Below, in pieces: positions 40,700 through 49,201 of a DNA stretch of 53,172 nt. The notes under the pieces are model-generated. The model was not told the origin of the DNA. It saw nothing but the letters and a program-made list of their open reading frames with translations, and made no database searches. Origin of the DNA: an uncultured bacterium (GTDB taxonomy: Bacteria; Pseudomonadota; Alphaproteobacteria; Sphingomonadales; Sphingomonadaceae); contig CAISGR010000034.1 in the NCBI GenBank assembly GCA_903884945.1, positions 1 to 53,172 on the forward strand, in the 5' to 3' direction. Made by a program: the position numbers and the translations under genes. The first letter of the stretch is position 1; every line of letters begins with the position of its first letter.

Positions 40700-41290
40700 T
40701 CAGCGCGCAAGATGGGCCTCGGCGGCCGCGACAAATCCCGGTCGGAAGACCCAAGGCTGGTTCGCCTCGCGACTGATCGCGATCCGCTCCCCAATCAGGT
40801 TGAGTGCTGCGGCGGCATTGCCGGTGCCCTTAGGAAGGGTGAAGCCAAGGATATCTGCCACGGATCGTGCCATTCGGACGAGATCGCGCATCAAAGTTTC
40901 CTCGTCGACACCCGATCTCCGCTGCACAAGCTGGGGTAGAACTTCTGGCCCGTGCCGTAGGGCTTCCAGCAGATGTTGAAGCGATGGCGTTATCTTGGTC
41001 GACGCCAGCGTAAGGGCCAGTTCCAGATCTTCACGCGAGGGAAGCTCGCCTTCTCGTCTCAGCGCCCGTGTGTCGAAATCACGGTCGATCTGCCCCTTGA
41101 GGTCGTCAAGCGCCCCTTCAAGATCACACCCGCTACCCGAGAAGATGCTGATTTTACCCGCATAAGCGACCGACGAAAACCCACCTCCCCTCTGACCGGC
41201 GACCAGTCTGTAGTGGCGGTACGTCTCATCCGTGCTTCTGCGTACCGGGGCATGCCGCATGGCGGAACTGGTAGTCGTGGAACCAAGCAA
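40700..41290 (-). CDS. Hypothetical protein, 196 aa
   Basis: I favour TTG 41290, which has AAGGAG seven bases upstream; ATG codons at 41317 and 41260 are in frame but lack a site. The protein has a short beta-like region (HYRLVAGQRGGGFSSVAYAG) and then a mostly helical body (VDEETLMRDLVRMARSVADI). No known domain is recognised. It is the upstream partner of the gene at 40363. Confidence 0.5.
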   Translation of the reverse strand: MLGSTTTSSAMRHAPVRRSTDETYRHYRLVAGQRGGGFSSVAYAGKISIFSGSGCDLEGALDDLKGQIDRDFDTRALRREGELPSREDLELALTLASTKITPSLQHLLEALRHGPEVLPQLVQRRSGVDEETLMRDLVRMARSVADILGFTLPKGTGNAAAALNLIGERIAISREANQPWVFRPGFVAAAEAHLAR

Positions 41291-41660
41291 TGGGAATCTC
41301 CTTCGCGAACCAAGCATGCGGTTGCAAAAGAGGCAGGCGGCAACCCTGATCGGGTTTCCCTGAACTTACTCCCGGTTCGCGCTTGCACTAAATCAAGCTT
41401 TCCGAGAGCATTCAGGGACCAAAGTCCGAGCCATGTCTCGTTCGCTTGCGCAAGCTTCTAACCGGGATGCTGTGCTGGAAGACTGCGAAGCGTAGGCTTC
41501 GTGCCAATACGGCATCCGTGGTGATTCTATAAGCATCTCAGGCGGCTTTGTGTAGCCCTTCAATTCTCAAGGTGACAGCGCAGTCGGATTCTGCTACCTG
41601 ATAGGCTCTTATCGATGATGAAGCATCATTGGTTCGAGTTTCCGACATTCAGACGGAATC

Positions 41661-41754
41661 TCGTGAACATGGAGGTTCTGGCCTCGACGGCATGCAGCCG
41701 GCGACGCTGAGATCTCCTACGGCCATAGCCGGTTCGTGAGATATTCAGCGTCCA
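41661..41754 (+). promoter_or_regulatory. Structured leader upstream of prfC
   Basis: GACGCTGA-G-ATCTC pairs with GAGAT-AT-TCAGCGTC to form a long hairpin (about 41703-41754) enclosing GGC-CATA-GCC. Just upstream are GAAC-ATGGAG-GTTC and CAGC/GCTG stems. The segment GCTGAGATCTCCTAC recalls the 3' part of fluoride aptamers, but the AAAC linker and the 5' stem are not right. A leader regulating release factor 3 is plausible. The rest of 41291-41660 holds only small hairpins. Confidence 0.35.
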
Positions 41755-41815
41755 CCGACCGCGATGGTCGGTTCGTCCCACTGCGCGCCTGTAGCGGCCT
41801 TGCAGGAGACAACGG

Positions 41816-43471
41816 ATGTTGTTTGATCAAACACTGAACTCAGATCTCGCCGAAGGCGTCGATTCGATCGAACGCGAAAAACTGCCTCTCGCCCGGCGCA
41901 CATTTGCTATCATCTCTCACCCGGATGCCGGCAAGACTACGCTGACGGAAAGGCTGCTTCACGAAGGCGGCGCCATCCGTGAGGCGGGAGACGTCTTTGC
42001 GAAAGGCAGCCGCCGCCGCCGCGCCCGCTCGGACTGGATGGCCATCGAGCAACAGCGGGGCATTTCGGTGACCAGCTCGGTCATGACGTTCGAGCATCAG
42101 GGTATCCGGTTCAACCTGCTCGACACGCCAGGCCACGAGGACTTTTCGGAAGACACCTACCGCACGCTCACCGCCGTCGATTGCGCAGTTATGGTAATCG
42201 ATGCGGCCAAGGGTATCGAGGCCCAGACGCTCAAGCTGTTCGAGGTTTGCCGCCTGCGAAACGTCCCGATCATTACCTTCATCAACAAAATTGACCGCGA
42301 AGGCCGCTCACCCTTCGAGCTTCTCGACGAAATCGCCGACAAGCTCGCCCTCGACACGGTGCCTATGTCCTGGCCGATCGGGATGGGTGGCATGTTTCGG
42401 GGGCTTTACTCCTTCGAAGAGAAACGCGCCTGGCTGGTCGACAAAGTAGGTGGTGCCCTTTGCCCGGACATTATCGACGTCACTGGTCTCGAAGACGCGC
42501 GCCTGCTCCAGTCAATCACTTCGTACACTCGCGATTCGTTGCTGGAGGACGCGGCTTTGGCGGCAGAGTCCTGTCCCCAATTTTCACAGGCGGCGTTCCT
42601 GTCAGGCGACATGACGCCCGTCTACTTTGGCAGCGCACTGCGCAAATATGGAGTTGGATCGCTGCTCTCGGCGCTGGCACGCCATGCCCCGCCACCGCAG
42701 CCGCAACCGGCCATCCCGCACCCTATCGAGCCAAACGCGAGGGACGTTTCGGGCTTTATTTTCAAGATGCAGGCGAACATGGATCCCAACCATCGGGATC
42801 GCGTCGCCTTCATGCGGGTATGCTCGGGGACGCTGAAACGCGGCATGAAGCTGGACAACAACCGCACCGGCAAAACAATCGGACTGCACAATCCCATATT
42901 CTTTTTGGCGAGGGACCGCGAGTTGACCGAAGAGGCGCGGCCTGGCGACATCGTCGGTATTCCCAATCACGGCACGTTGCGCGTCGGCGATACGCTCAGC
43001 GAAAAAAGTGGCATCACGTTCACCGGCCTGCCTGATTTCGCGCCTGAAATCCTGCGCCGCGTCCGGCTCGATGACCCTATGAAGATCAAACAAATGCGAA
43101 AGGCGCTTCTTGATCTCGCCGAAGAAGGCATAGCCAGAGTCTTCCGCCCTTTGGTCGGATCGAACTGGGTTGTCGGAGTTGTTGGCCCCTTGCAGCTGGA
43201 TGTCATTTCGACCCGAGCGGAGGCTGAATATGGCCTCGCTATCGGGTTTGAGCCGACGATGTATGAAACGGCGCGCTGGATTGAGCCGGCTGACGAAATG
43301 CTACGCAAGCGCTTCATCGCGTCGCAGCGGCCCAACCTCGCAGAGGATGGTGACAATGCGCTCGTCTTCCTGGTTCGTAACATCTGGGACCTTGAGCGGG
43401 TTGAGAAGGAGTGGCCGGACGTCCGTTTCCTCGCTGTTCGGGAGCGCATCCACACTGCTGATTATTTGTGA
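41816..43471 (+). CDS. prfC: Peptide chain release factor 3
   Basis: 551 residues from ATG 41816 (GCAGGAGACAACGG upstream). Translational GTPase: ISHPDAGKTTLTE (G1), DTPGHEDFSEDTYRTL (G3), NKIDREGRSPFELLDEI (G4 with the RF3-specific continuation), then domains II and III, ending FLVRNIWDLERVEKEWPDVR. RF3 recycles RF1/RF2 after termination. A plasmid copy of a housekeeping factor is unusual; it sits in the fluoride-linked part of the island. Full length with all G motifs, so probably active. Confidence 0.95.
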   Translation: MLFDQTLNSDLAEGVDSIEREKLPLARRTFAIISHPDAGKTTLTERLLHEGGAIREAGDVFAKGSRRRRARSDWMAIEQQRGISVTSSVMTFEHQGIRFNLLDTPGHEDFSEDTYRTLTAVDCAVMVIDAAKGIEAQTLKLFEVCRLRNVPIITFINKIDREGRSPFELLDEIADKLALDTVPMSWPIGMGGMFRGLYSFEEKRAWLVDKVGGALCPDIIDVTGLEDARLLQSITSYTRDSLLEDAALAAESCPQFSQAAFLSGDMTPVYFGSALRKYGVGSLLSALARHAPPPQPQPAIPHPIEPNARDVSGFIFKMQANMDPNHRDRVAFMRVCSGTLKRGMKLDNNRTGKTIGLHNPIFFLARDRELTEEARPGDIVGIPNHGTLRVGDTLSEKSGITFTGLPDFAPEILRRVRLDDPMKIKQMRKALLDLAEEGIARVFRPLVGSNWVVGVVGPLQLDVISTRAEAEYGLAIGFEPTMYETARWIEPADEMLRKRFIASQRPNLAEDGDNALVFLVRNIWDLERVEKEWPDVRFLAVRERIHTADYL

Positions 43472-43680
43472 TGTCATTGAACACCGAGACGCTGCTCGAC
43501 CGAATTCTGGTGGCAAGGCCCAACGCCACGCTGGAGGACGTTCGCGTGATGGCACCGGCATTGAGTCATTTGTCGGAAGCAAAGATCGCTGCGAGGATCG
43601 CAAAGGCGCGGCGGCGCCGGAACCGGGAACAGCAACAAAAAATTGATCATCATAGAAGCGAGGAATTTCGATGGATCTGA
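43471..43680 (+). CDS. Small basic protein, 69 aa, coupled to prfC
   Basis: ATG 43471 overlaps the prfC stop. The N-terminal half is TLLDRILVARPNATLEDVRV, and the C-terminal half is strongly basic (KAKARRRRNREQQQK-like). It may bind RNA or DNA. Its coupling to prfC suggests joint expression. Family not recognised. Confidence 0.6.
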   Translation: MSLNTETLLDRILVARPNATLEDVRVMAPALSHLSEAKIAARIAKARRRRNREQQQKIDHHRSEEFRWI

Positions 43681-43871
43681 ATGAACTATTTCGCCGCCAT
43701 CAGCTGGCGCTGATGGCATTCGCTCAACCTTCATCTGTGGCCACCCGGTCAGATAGAGCACGGGAGTTGGAACACTACAGTCACCTCATCGAGGATGCTC
43801 GGCAATCTCAAGGTTCGAGAGCTGCGGTGCTAAGCCCTGGAACCCTATCGAGAGTAATAGGCAAAAGCTAG
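43671..43871 (+). CDS. Hypothetical protein, 66 aa
   Basis: ATG 43671 overlaps the preceding gene by ten bases and has AAGCGAGGAA upstream. Helical N-terminus (DLNELFRRHQLALMAFA). Last gene of the prfC transcript; a hairpin follows directly. Family not recognised. Confidence 0.5.
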   Translation: MDLNELFRRHQLALMAFAQPSSVATRSDRARELEHYSHLIEDARQSQGSRAAVLSPGTLSRVIGKS

Positions 43872-43872
43872 G

Positions 43873-43894
43873 CTCGCCGTGCCCTTACGGCGAG
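43873..43894. terminator. Hairpin between convergent prfC and NAD-kinase-like genes
   Basis: CTCGCCGT-GCCCTT-ACGGCGAG, a perfect 8-bp stem two bases after the last prfC-operon stop, shared with the convergent gene. No T run. Confidence 0.5.
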
Positions 43895-43922
43895 ACGAGG
43901 CAGCTAGTTTTCAGCTGGACGC

Positions 43923-44744
43923 TCACCGGTTTGGGCTACGCCTGTGCTCAATCAACTGGTGCTTGAACCACAAGGCCGGCTCCGCTTCCGACGAGAATTG
44001 GGCGAGAAGCTGGCGCTCATTCAGGTCGAGCTCGGGGTCGAATAGCAAGGTCACTGCACGACGTTCGTCCGTCGATACAGTCACTTCGCGGATAGGCCGG
44101 CCGGCGAGATGGTCCGCAGTGACTTGTGCTGGGCCGCCAGCATGCATATCCACCCGGAATGTCACTCGGCGGTTGAACGGTAGTAACGCGCCTCGCCAGC
44201 GCAGGGGATCGGCAAGCGCAATTGGCGTGAGCGCTAGCACCTTTGCCTGGAGCGGGATAACCGGCCCGCCAGCGGATCTGTTATAGGCGGTGCTTCCGAA
44301 CGGTGTCGCCAGGAGCACACCATCGCCTCGCAATCTTATCTGATGCACGCCGCCGATCAGGACGTCGATAACGATCATGCGATGGCTCGCGCGTGACACT
44401 GCAATTTCGTTGAAAGCAACGATCCGTTCATCGCTACCCCTGTCGATCGACGCCACGAGCGGCGCCACGACGGCTGCTCGCGAACGGGCAATGCGCGTAT
44501 GGAGTGGCCCGCTGCGACGCGGATTTGTAAGGAAAGCCGCCTCCGTCGCACTTAAGCCGAATAGGCGCTTTGATGATCCAGACCATTCATGCAAGGCACG
44601 TAGCATACGACTGTTGCCCCCAACGACGACAAGCACATCGGCTATGTCCGGAGCGGCCGAGTATTGCCTTGCCAGCATTGCAGCCAGGGTCTGCTCAGCG
44701 GCAGACGCGGCATCATCGTGGAGAATCGCTAGAATCGGTTTCAT
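43923..44744 (-). CDS. Degenerate NAD kinase-like protein
   Basis: 273 residues from ATG 44744. The C-terminal domain is clearly NAD kinase: VAFNEIAVSR, GDGVLLATPFGSTAYNRSAGGP and LLFDPELDLNERQLLAQF. In the N-terminal domain the catalytic GGDG is GGNS (VVVGGNSRMLRALH) and the following NxGTxGFLxN loop is LSATEAAFLTN. The essential Asp is missing, so ordinary NADP synthesis is unlikely. The frame is intact, suggesting a binding or regulatory role, or early decay. Downstream of nothing obvious; convergent to the prfC group. Confidence 0.8.
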   Translation of the reverse strand: MKPILAILHDDAASAAEQTLAAMLARQYSAAPDIADVLVVVGGNSRMLRALHEWSGSSKRLFGLSATEAAFLTNPRRSGPLHTRIARSRAAVVAPLVASIDRGSDERIVAFNEIAVSRASHRMIVIDVLIGGVHQIRLRGDGVLLATPFGSTAYNRSAGGPVIPLQAKVLALTPIALADPLRWRGALLPFNRRVTFRVDMHAGGPAQVTADHLAGRPIREVTVSTDERRAVTLLFDPELDLNERQLLAQFSSEAEPALWFKHQLIEHRRSPNR

Positions 44745-45032
44745 ACAGTCGCACAGATGGCTGCCGGCACCTCGATAACATTACCGTTCCTCAGGGCGAT
44801 GGAGTGGCAGGACAACATATCGTGTCTGGACGGTATGATCCTAAATCGCGTTCTGCCACGCCGGGCGGGAGCGGCCCCTGTTCTCTAATGCTTTACATAG
44901 CAGCCAGCGGCTGCGCCTAAGCACGACGCTCTGTTTGCAAGCAGCGCCGGATGATTGCAAGCACCTACACCTAATGATCCGCCAGCAGGCCCGCTTTGCC
45001 GTGATCCAGCCTTTTAGTGGAGTCCTGAAGAC

Positions 45033-45284
45033 ATCGAGCATCTCTCGCTTGATCTCCAACCCTACGAGCAGAAAGAAGACCGCCATCAACGCATCGTTGA
45101 TCCAGTGCGCCAGCGAGAGCGGCCCGACATAGGCATGAAGCAGCGCTTCATATCCCGGCCCAAGCGGCGAGTTGGCGATGATGAGCGCTGCTGCTGCTGC
45201 TGCCATAAGAACAAGGCCGGCAGACGATTGACCGTCAAGGAAACGGCGTAACGCGCTTGGATTTGTACGATCGTGATCGATCAT
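45033..45284 (-). pseudogene. nhaA: Truncated NhaA Na+/H+ antiporter
   Basis: The first 84 residues match NhaA ([45 protein letters not shown]). After that the frame continues without homology to 44841. A full NhaA is about 390 residues with the ion-binding aspartates far downstream, so it cannot work as an antiporter. The junction near 45033 marks a deletion or insertion boundary. The 44745-45032 stretch is of unknown origin. Confidence 0.85.
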
Positions 45285-45437
45285 CAGGCCCAGCCTAGGT
45301 TAGTGGTGCTGGCCGCCTGAAAATCGCTTCATGGACAAGGACGCAAACTGCCGGAGGGCCTGATATTCACAGATCGTCATGAGAGGGAAATTGTAAGTTT
45401 CATTGCTCCTTATAGAGCTAGACTATAAGACGGGTTG

Positions 45438-46349
45438 ATGCCGACTTTGCAGCAGCTCCGCTATCTCGTGGCCGTCGCGGACACCCTGAGCTTTAGCCGC
45501 GCCGCGTCTGCTTGCCACGTGACCCAGCCAACGCTGAGCCTTCAGCTCAAGGAACTGGAAGGCAGACTGAACACCCAATTGGTGGAGCGCACGCGCGCGC
45601 GGGTACTGCTGACATCTGCGGGGAGGGACATAGCCCAGCGAGCCAGACGAGTGCTCGCGGACGTCGACGATATTCGCGAAGTCGCCCGCCATGATGAATT
45701 GAACCCACTAAACGGCACGCTTCAAATGGGTGTTGTCCAGACTGTGGGCGCTTACGTTCTCTCCGTTGCGATGCCCTCGCTGCGGGCGACCTACCCGGAT
45801 TTGCGGATTTTCGTGCGCGAGGACCGCCTCGAAAATCTGCCGCCCAAACTGTCCGAAGGCGCGCATGACTTGCTGCTTTTGCCCGAGCGCATCGATCACC
45901 CGGACTTTACCTCTGCTCCGCTCGTCCGCGAACCGTTGTAACTCGTGATGCCTTCCGACCATCGGCTAGCAAAGCTGGAATCTGTTCAGCCCGAGGATAT
46001 TGCCGGGGAGACCATATTGGTGATGGAAAGGGGCCGACGCCTCCACGATGAGATCGCCACCCTATGCAGTGAGTTTGGGGCCACTCTGGCGCAGGATTTT
46101 GCCGGAACGACGCTCGATACCCTGCGCCTGATGGTAACGACGGGTATGGGACTGTCGCTCTTGCCAGCACTCTACGTCCGCTCCGATGTGCTTCGGGAAA
46201 CATTGATCGTGGCTCGACCTTTGGCGCGCAGAGCGCCAGTACGCGACGTGACTATGGTTTGGCGCAGCTCGTCGCCTCGCAGCGTTGCCTACCAGGCACT
46301 CGCAGCAATCGTCGCACAAACTCTTATTCCGTGGGCGGAGGATGAATGA
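45438..46349 (+). pseudogene. LysR-type regulator interrupted by one nonsense codon
   Basis: The frame from ATG 45438 gives a LysR DNA-binding domain (LQQLRYLVAVADTLSFSRAA, VTQPTLSLQLKELEGRL) and effector domain, then TAA at 45939-45941. The same frame resumes at once with LVMPSDHRLAKLE and runs to 46349. The context EPL-stop-LVMPSDH fits an original Tyr codon (TAC or TAT to TAA). Total length about 303 residues is normal, and the layout resembles OxyR-type regulators without their reactive cysteines. Readthrough, reinitiation at 45945 or a sequencing error are possible. Divergent from the nhaA remnant. Confidence 0.85.
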
Positions 46350-46413
46350 GCTGACGTGCGGGGTGCGCCCGCCTGCCTTGACCTCAAAGGCTGCGCATTA
46401 CATATGCCGCACC

Positions 46414-46478
46414 ACGGCAATGGATTCCTGCCGGGCCTGTGGGCCAAACCGCCCTGACAAGGGACGATGATTCCTACT
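46414..46478 (+). promoter_or_regulatory. Fluoride riboswitch (crcB motif)
   Basis: A 5-bp stem CGGCA...TGCCG encloses ATGGATTCC (46415-46433), matching the conserved GATGGxGTTC loop. A short GGCC-TGTG-GGCC insert is followed by AAACCGCCC-TGACAA-GGG (46446-46463) and GATGATTCCTAC (46466-46477). Order, AAAC linker and the 3' GATGxxTCCTAC are those of the fluoride aptamer. It lies 29 bases before the start of a CLC-F exporter, its standard target, with the ribosome binding site GAGGAGG in the expression platform. Confidence 0.9.
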
Positions 46479-46506
46479 TGACGCCGCAAGGCAGTGAGGA
46501 GGAATC

Positions 46507-47895
46507 GTGCGCTCTACTTTCCGCAATCTTTTCGATCGAGTGAATGCAGCGGCCTTGCTGCGCGACCGGCACGACCACGCCATGTCAGTCCTGCGGTGGG
46601 CATTGATCCTGACTCCAATGGCCGCTGCCGTTGGTACATTGTGCGCCGCCTTTTTGTGGAGCCTCGATGCTGCAACGCAGGCGCGGTTCGATCATCCATG
46701 GCTGCTGTTCCTACTTCCCGTCAGCGGCGCGGCGGTAGCCCTCCTTTACCATCGTATGGGTCGCACGGTGGAAGCAGGCAATAACCTGATCGTGGAACAG
46801 ATACATGAGCCAGGGGGCGGGGTGCCACTGCGAATGGCACCACTCGTTTTTATCGGAACGATCGCCACGCACCTGTTCGGCGGATCGGCGGGGCGTGAAG
46901 GAACAGCCGTGCAGTTAGGCGGGAGCCTTGCCAGCGGAGTTGCAAGCCTCTTTCGGTTAGATCAGTCGAGCCTCCGCATCCTGCTCATGGCGGGCGTAGC
47001 TGCGGGCTTCGGAGCCGTGTTCGGTACGCCACTGGCCGGGGCGATCTTCGCGTTGGAGGTGCTGGCTATCGGCCGAGTTGAATATACCGGTCTTCTACCC
47101 TGCCTGTTCGCTGCGCTCATAGGAGATTGGACCTGCCAAGCCTGGGGCATTCACCACACGCATTACCATATCAGCCTCATCGCTTCCGCATCCGGCGCGT
47201 TGCTCACTGATCCACTACTCATCGCCAAAGCGGCTGTCGCCGGTGTCGCATTTGGCCTTGCCGGACTTGTCTTTGCAGAAGCGAACCATGCACTAGGCGG
47301 CTTTCTCAAGCGTCATGTCCCCTATGGCCCGCTGCGCGCCGCGCTGGGGGGTGTCGCTATCATCGGTCTCGTCTATCTGTTCGGGACACGAGCATATCTC
47401 GGTTTGGGCGTATGGTCCGCGATTCCCGGTGACCCGACTATTGTCAGCTTTTTCTCGTCCGACGCAGACCCTTGGATCTGGGCGATCAAAATGCTTTTCA
47501 CCGTGGTCACGTTGAGTGCTGGCTACAAAGGCGGGGAAGTAACCCCGCTGTTTTTCATAGGGGCTGCGTTAGGTAACGCGCTAGCGGCGCCGCTGGGCGT
47601 TTCAACTAGCCTGTTCGCTGGCCTTGGATTTGTCGCTGTGTTTGCAGGGGCCGCAAACGTGCCGCTGGCCTGCACAATCATGGGCATAGAGCTGTTCGGA
47701 TCGGAATACGCGGTCCCGATCGCAGTCGCCTGCTTCGTTGCCTATGTCTGCTCGGGCCATAATGGGATCTACCTGTCGCAGCGCATCGCTATACCCAAGC
47801 GAAAAGGCGCAGCAATTCAGGCTCAGACACTCCGCGAGATCCGTGCAACGCGACATCAGCGCCTTTCTGACGATCGGTCGCGACCTCCCGGATGA
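46507..47895 (+). CDS. CLC-F type fluoride/proton antiporter
   Basis: 462 residues from GTG 46507 (GAGGAGGAATC upstream). CLC fold with ten or more hydrophobic segments. The signature after helix E is [13 protein letters not shown], with GREGT where chloride CLCs have GREGP, and [22 protein letters not shown] and [18 protein letters not shown] follow, all features of the fluoride-exporting subgroup. It expels fluoride from the cytoplasm and is controlled by the riboswitch directly upstream. It is the last island gene before the right repeat. Confidence 0.93.
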   Translation: MRSTFRNLFDRVNAAALLRDRHDHAMSVLRWALILTPMAAAVGTLCAAFLWSLDAATQARFDHPWLLFLLPVSGAAVALLYHRMGRTVEAGNNLIVEQIHEPGGGVPLRMAPLVFIGTIATHLFGGSAGREGTAVQLGGSLASGVASLFRLDQSSLRILLMAGVAAGFGAVFGTPLAGAIFALEVLAIGRVEYTGLLPCLFAALIGDWTCQAWGIHHTHYHISLIASASGALLTDPLLIAKAAVAGVAFGLAGLVFAEANHALGGFLKRHVPYGPLRAALGGVAIIGLVYLFGTRAYLGLGVWSAIPGDPTIVSFFSSDADPWIWAIKMLFTVVTLSAGYKGGEVTPLFFIGAALGNALAAPLGVSTSLFAGLGFVAVFAGAANVPLACTIMGIELFGSEYAVPIAVACFVAYVCSGHNGIYLSQRIAIPKRKGAAIQAQTLREIRATRHQRLSDDRSRPPG

Positions 47896-47919
47896 CGCCG
47901 GCAAGCCCGCTCGCAAGCC

Positions 47920-47946
47920 GGTTGTCTGTAAACTAAACCACCGTTT
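47920..47946 (+). repeat. Right 27-bp direct repeat of the accessory island
   Basis: GGTTGTCTGTAAACT followed by AAACCACCGTTT; 25 of 27 bases equal to 30321-30347. The left half-arm present at the left copy (GTGGTTT) is replaced here by unrelated bases, as expected if recombination joined two different flanks. Confidence 0.7.
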
Positions 47947-47960
47947 TGTTGTCACCGAAG

Positions 47961-48164
47961 TCAATTCATGAGCCTACCGCCTGATTCCTCGGCGCTCTTT
48001 TCATCCTCGATCAGGATGGTACGATACAGCTTATCTAAAAAACCGCGTTCCTCAAGAATACGAACCTCATCTGCTGATAATGAAAGGCCAGTTCCGTCGA
48101 GGAATGCGCGCTGGAGTTTTTCAGATAGCTCTGTTTCTGCCTCCGTTAATTCCGTTCCTGACAT
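47961..48164 (-). CDS. Hypothetical acidic protein, 67 aa
   Basis: ATG 48164 with AGGAAGTGTC upstream. Glu-rich helices (ELTEAETELSEKLQRAFLDG, SADEVRILEERGFLDKLYRT). It is separated from the RES gene by a strong terminator, so it has its own promoter. It resembles a small antitoxin in size and acidity, but no evidence ties it to a toxin. Confidence 0.55.
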   Translation of the reverse strand: MSGTELTEAETELSEKLQRAFLDGTGLSLSADEVRILEERGFLDKLYRTILIEDEKSAEESGGRLMN

Positions 48165-48198
48165 GACACTTCCTTATACTATATCTGCTTGGATGGGC

Positions 48199-48223
48199 AA
48201 AAAAGGGAGGCCGAAGCCCCTTT
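48199..48223 (-). terminator. Intrinsic terminator of the RES-domain operon
   Basis: On the minus strand AAAGGGGC-TTCG-GCCTCCCTTTTTT forms a stable stem with a TTCG loop and six T. It lies about 150 bases downstream of the RES gene stop; the bases between encode only a 35-codon remnant with a membrane helix and no start codon. Confidence 0.75.
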
Positions 48224-48370
48224 GGTCCTAACTGAACAGTTTGACGAAGGCTGGCGCAAGGCCAATGACGGCCAGGACGAACCTGACAGAGCCGATTACC
48301 CACGTCTGGGTGGTCAGCTTGCTTTCTAGGCCCTTGTTCGCCTCCAGGGCGATTGGTGACTTCTATAACG

Positions 48371-49195
48371 TCACCCCGCGCTCTTGTACCAATCGTTTCC
48401 GAACTGGCTTGCCGTGACCTTGAGCGCCTCCACCTTGTATGGCGCACAGGTCACGATCTCGACAGCATTGGGATCGAAGATGGCGATGTTATAGCCCTTC
48501 TTGTCCTCGGCATCGCCAAAGTGGCTCTTATACCCAATCGCGTCATAACCGTGCTTGCGAAACAGTTCTGCTAGCATTTGTGTCGGTGCGTAGTCAGCGC
48601 GATCATCCGAATGGGTGACAGGTCGGGAAAAAGCGTTGTCGATATCGATCCAGACAGCCCGCTCTTTGTCCTCCGCAGTGAGCGGATCACCGCCCAAGAC
48701 ATGCTTGAAAACAGGCCCCATGAAGGAAGACTTTCCGTGACCAAGGGATAGATCGAGCGTCTTCAACGGGCGCAAGATCCGGCACTTCGCTACAGACACC
48801 TCAGCGCCAACCCATGGGCGAACCTCAGAAACGACTGTCTCGACGGTATTCCCGACGTACAGCACAGGTATGCCCGTAGGATTAGCTCGGCCTTCCTTGG
48901 CGCGGTCAACTAGTGGCTTCATCCGTGAAGAGCCGTAGCCATAAACGTCCTCACCGATCCAGTTGCCGTCGTCGTCCTTCTTATCGTCCCAGTCTACCCC
49001 CAATTGAGCGCGGTAGAGTATGCTTCCCGCTTTCAATTCCCCATCGCGGTTGCGAATGGTGGCCAATATGGTCTCGAGAAATGCCTTTTCTTCTTCACCC
49101 AAGACATAACGGCTCTCAAAACGGACATATCGAGCAAACTTGTTGTAACTATCCCATGAGGCGAACTCGGGTATTTTGGGATCATTTTCGGTCAT
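48371..49195 (-). CDS. RES-domain protein (probable NAD+-degrading toxin)
   Basis: 274 residues from ATG 49195. RES motifs in order: ILYRAQLG (Arg), VLYVGNTVETVVSEVRPWVG (Glu), ADYAPTQMLAELFRKHGYDA, IGYKSHFG (Ser) and GYNIAIFDPNAVEIV (Asn). All usual active-site residues are present. RES proteins break down NAD+ and act as toxins, normally with an XRE/DUF2384 antitoxin upstream. Here the upstream coupled gene is a small membrane protein instead, and the RES protein is longer than the common 150-230 residues. It may be a toxin with a new partner or an abortive-infection effector. Confidence 0.82.
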   Translation of the reverse strand: MTENDPKIPEFASWDSYNKFARYVRFESRYVLGEEEKAFLETILATIRNRDGELKAGSILYRAQLGVDWDDKKDDDGNWIGEDVYGYGSSRMKPLVDRAKEGRANPTGIPVLYVGNTVETVVSEVRPWVGAEVSVAKCRILRPLKTLDLSLGHGKSSFMGPVFKHVLGGDPLTAEDKERAVWIDIDNAFSRPVTHSDDRADYAPTQMLAELFRKHGYDAIGYKSHFGDAEDKKGYNIAIFDPNAVEIVTCAPYKVEALKVTASQFGNDWYKSAG

Positions 49196-49201
49196 CGGGC
49201 A

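Larger units (their letters stand above)
30321..47946. mobile_element. Candidate 17.6-kb accessory island
   Basis: The segment is bounded by near-identical 27-bp direct repeats, starts with a serine recombinase at its left edge, and carries cargo unrelated to plasmid upkeep: ion and anion transporters, stress proteins, a fatty acid cyclopropane synthase, release factor 3 and a fluoride exporter. Strand bias changes abruptly at both ends. Several cargo genes are broken. I see no transposase in it, so the mechanism of entry is inferred. Confidence 0.6.

Noticed and set aside
44798..44852. GGGCGATGGAGTGGCAG...ATGATCCTAAA resembling a fluoride aptamer on the plus strand
   Set aside because: No AAAC linker, no second stem, and no gene downstream on that strand.
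48228..48340. Minus-strand 35-codon frame with a membrane helix downstream of the RES gene
   Set aside because: It has no ATG, GTG or TTG start after the preceding stop; probably a gene remnant.
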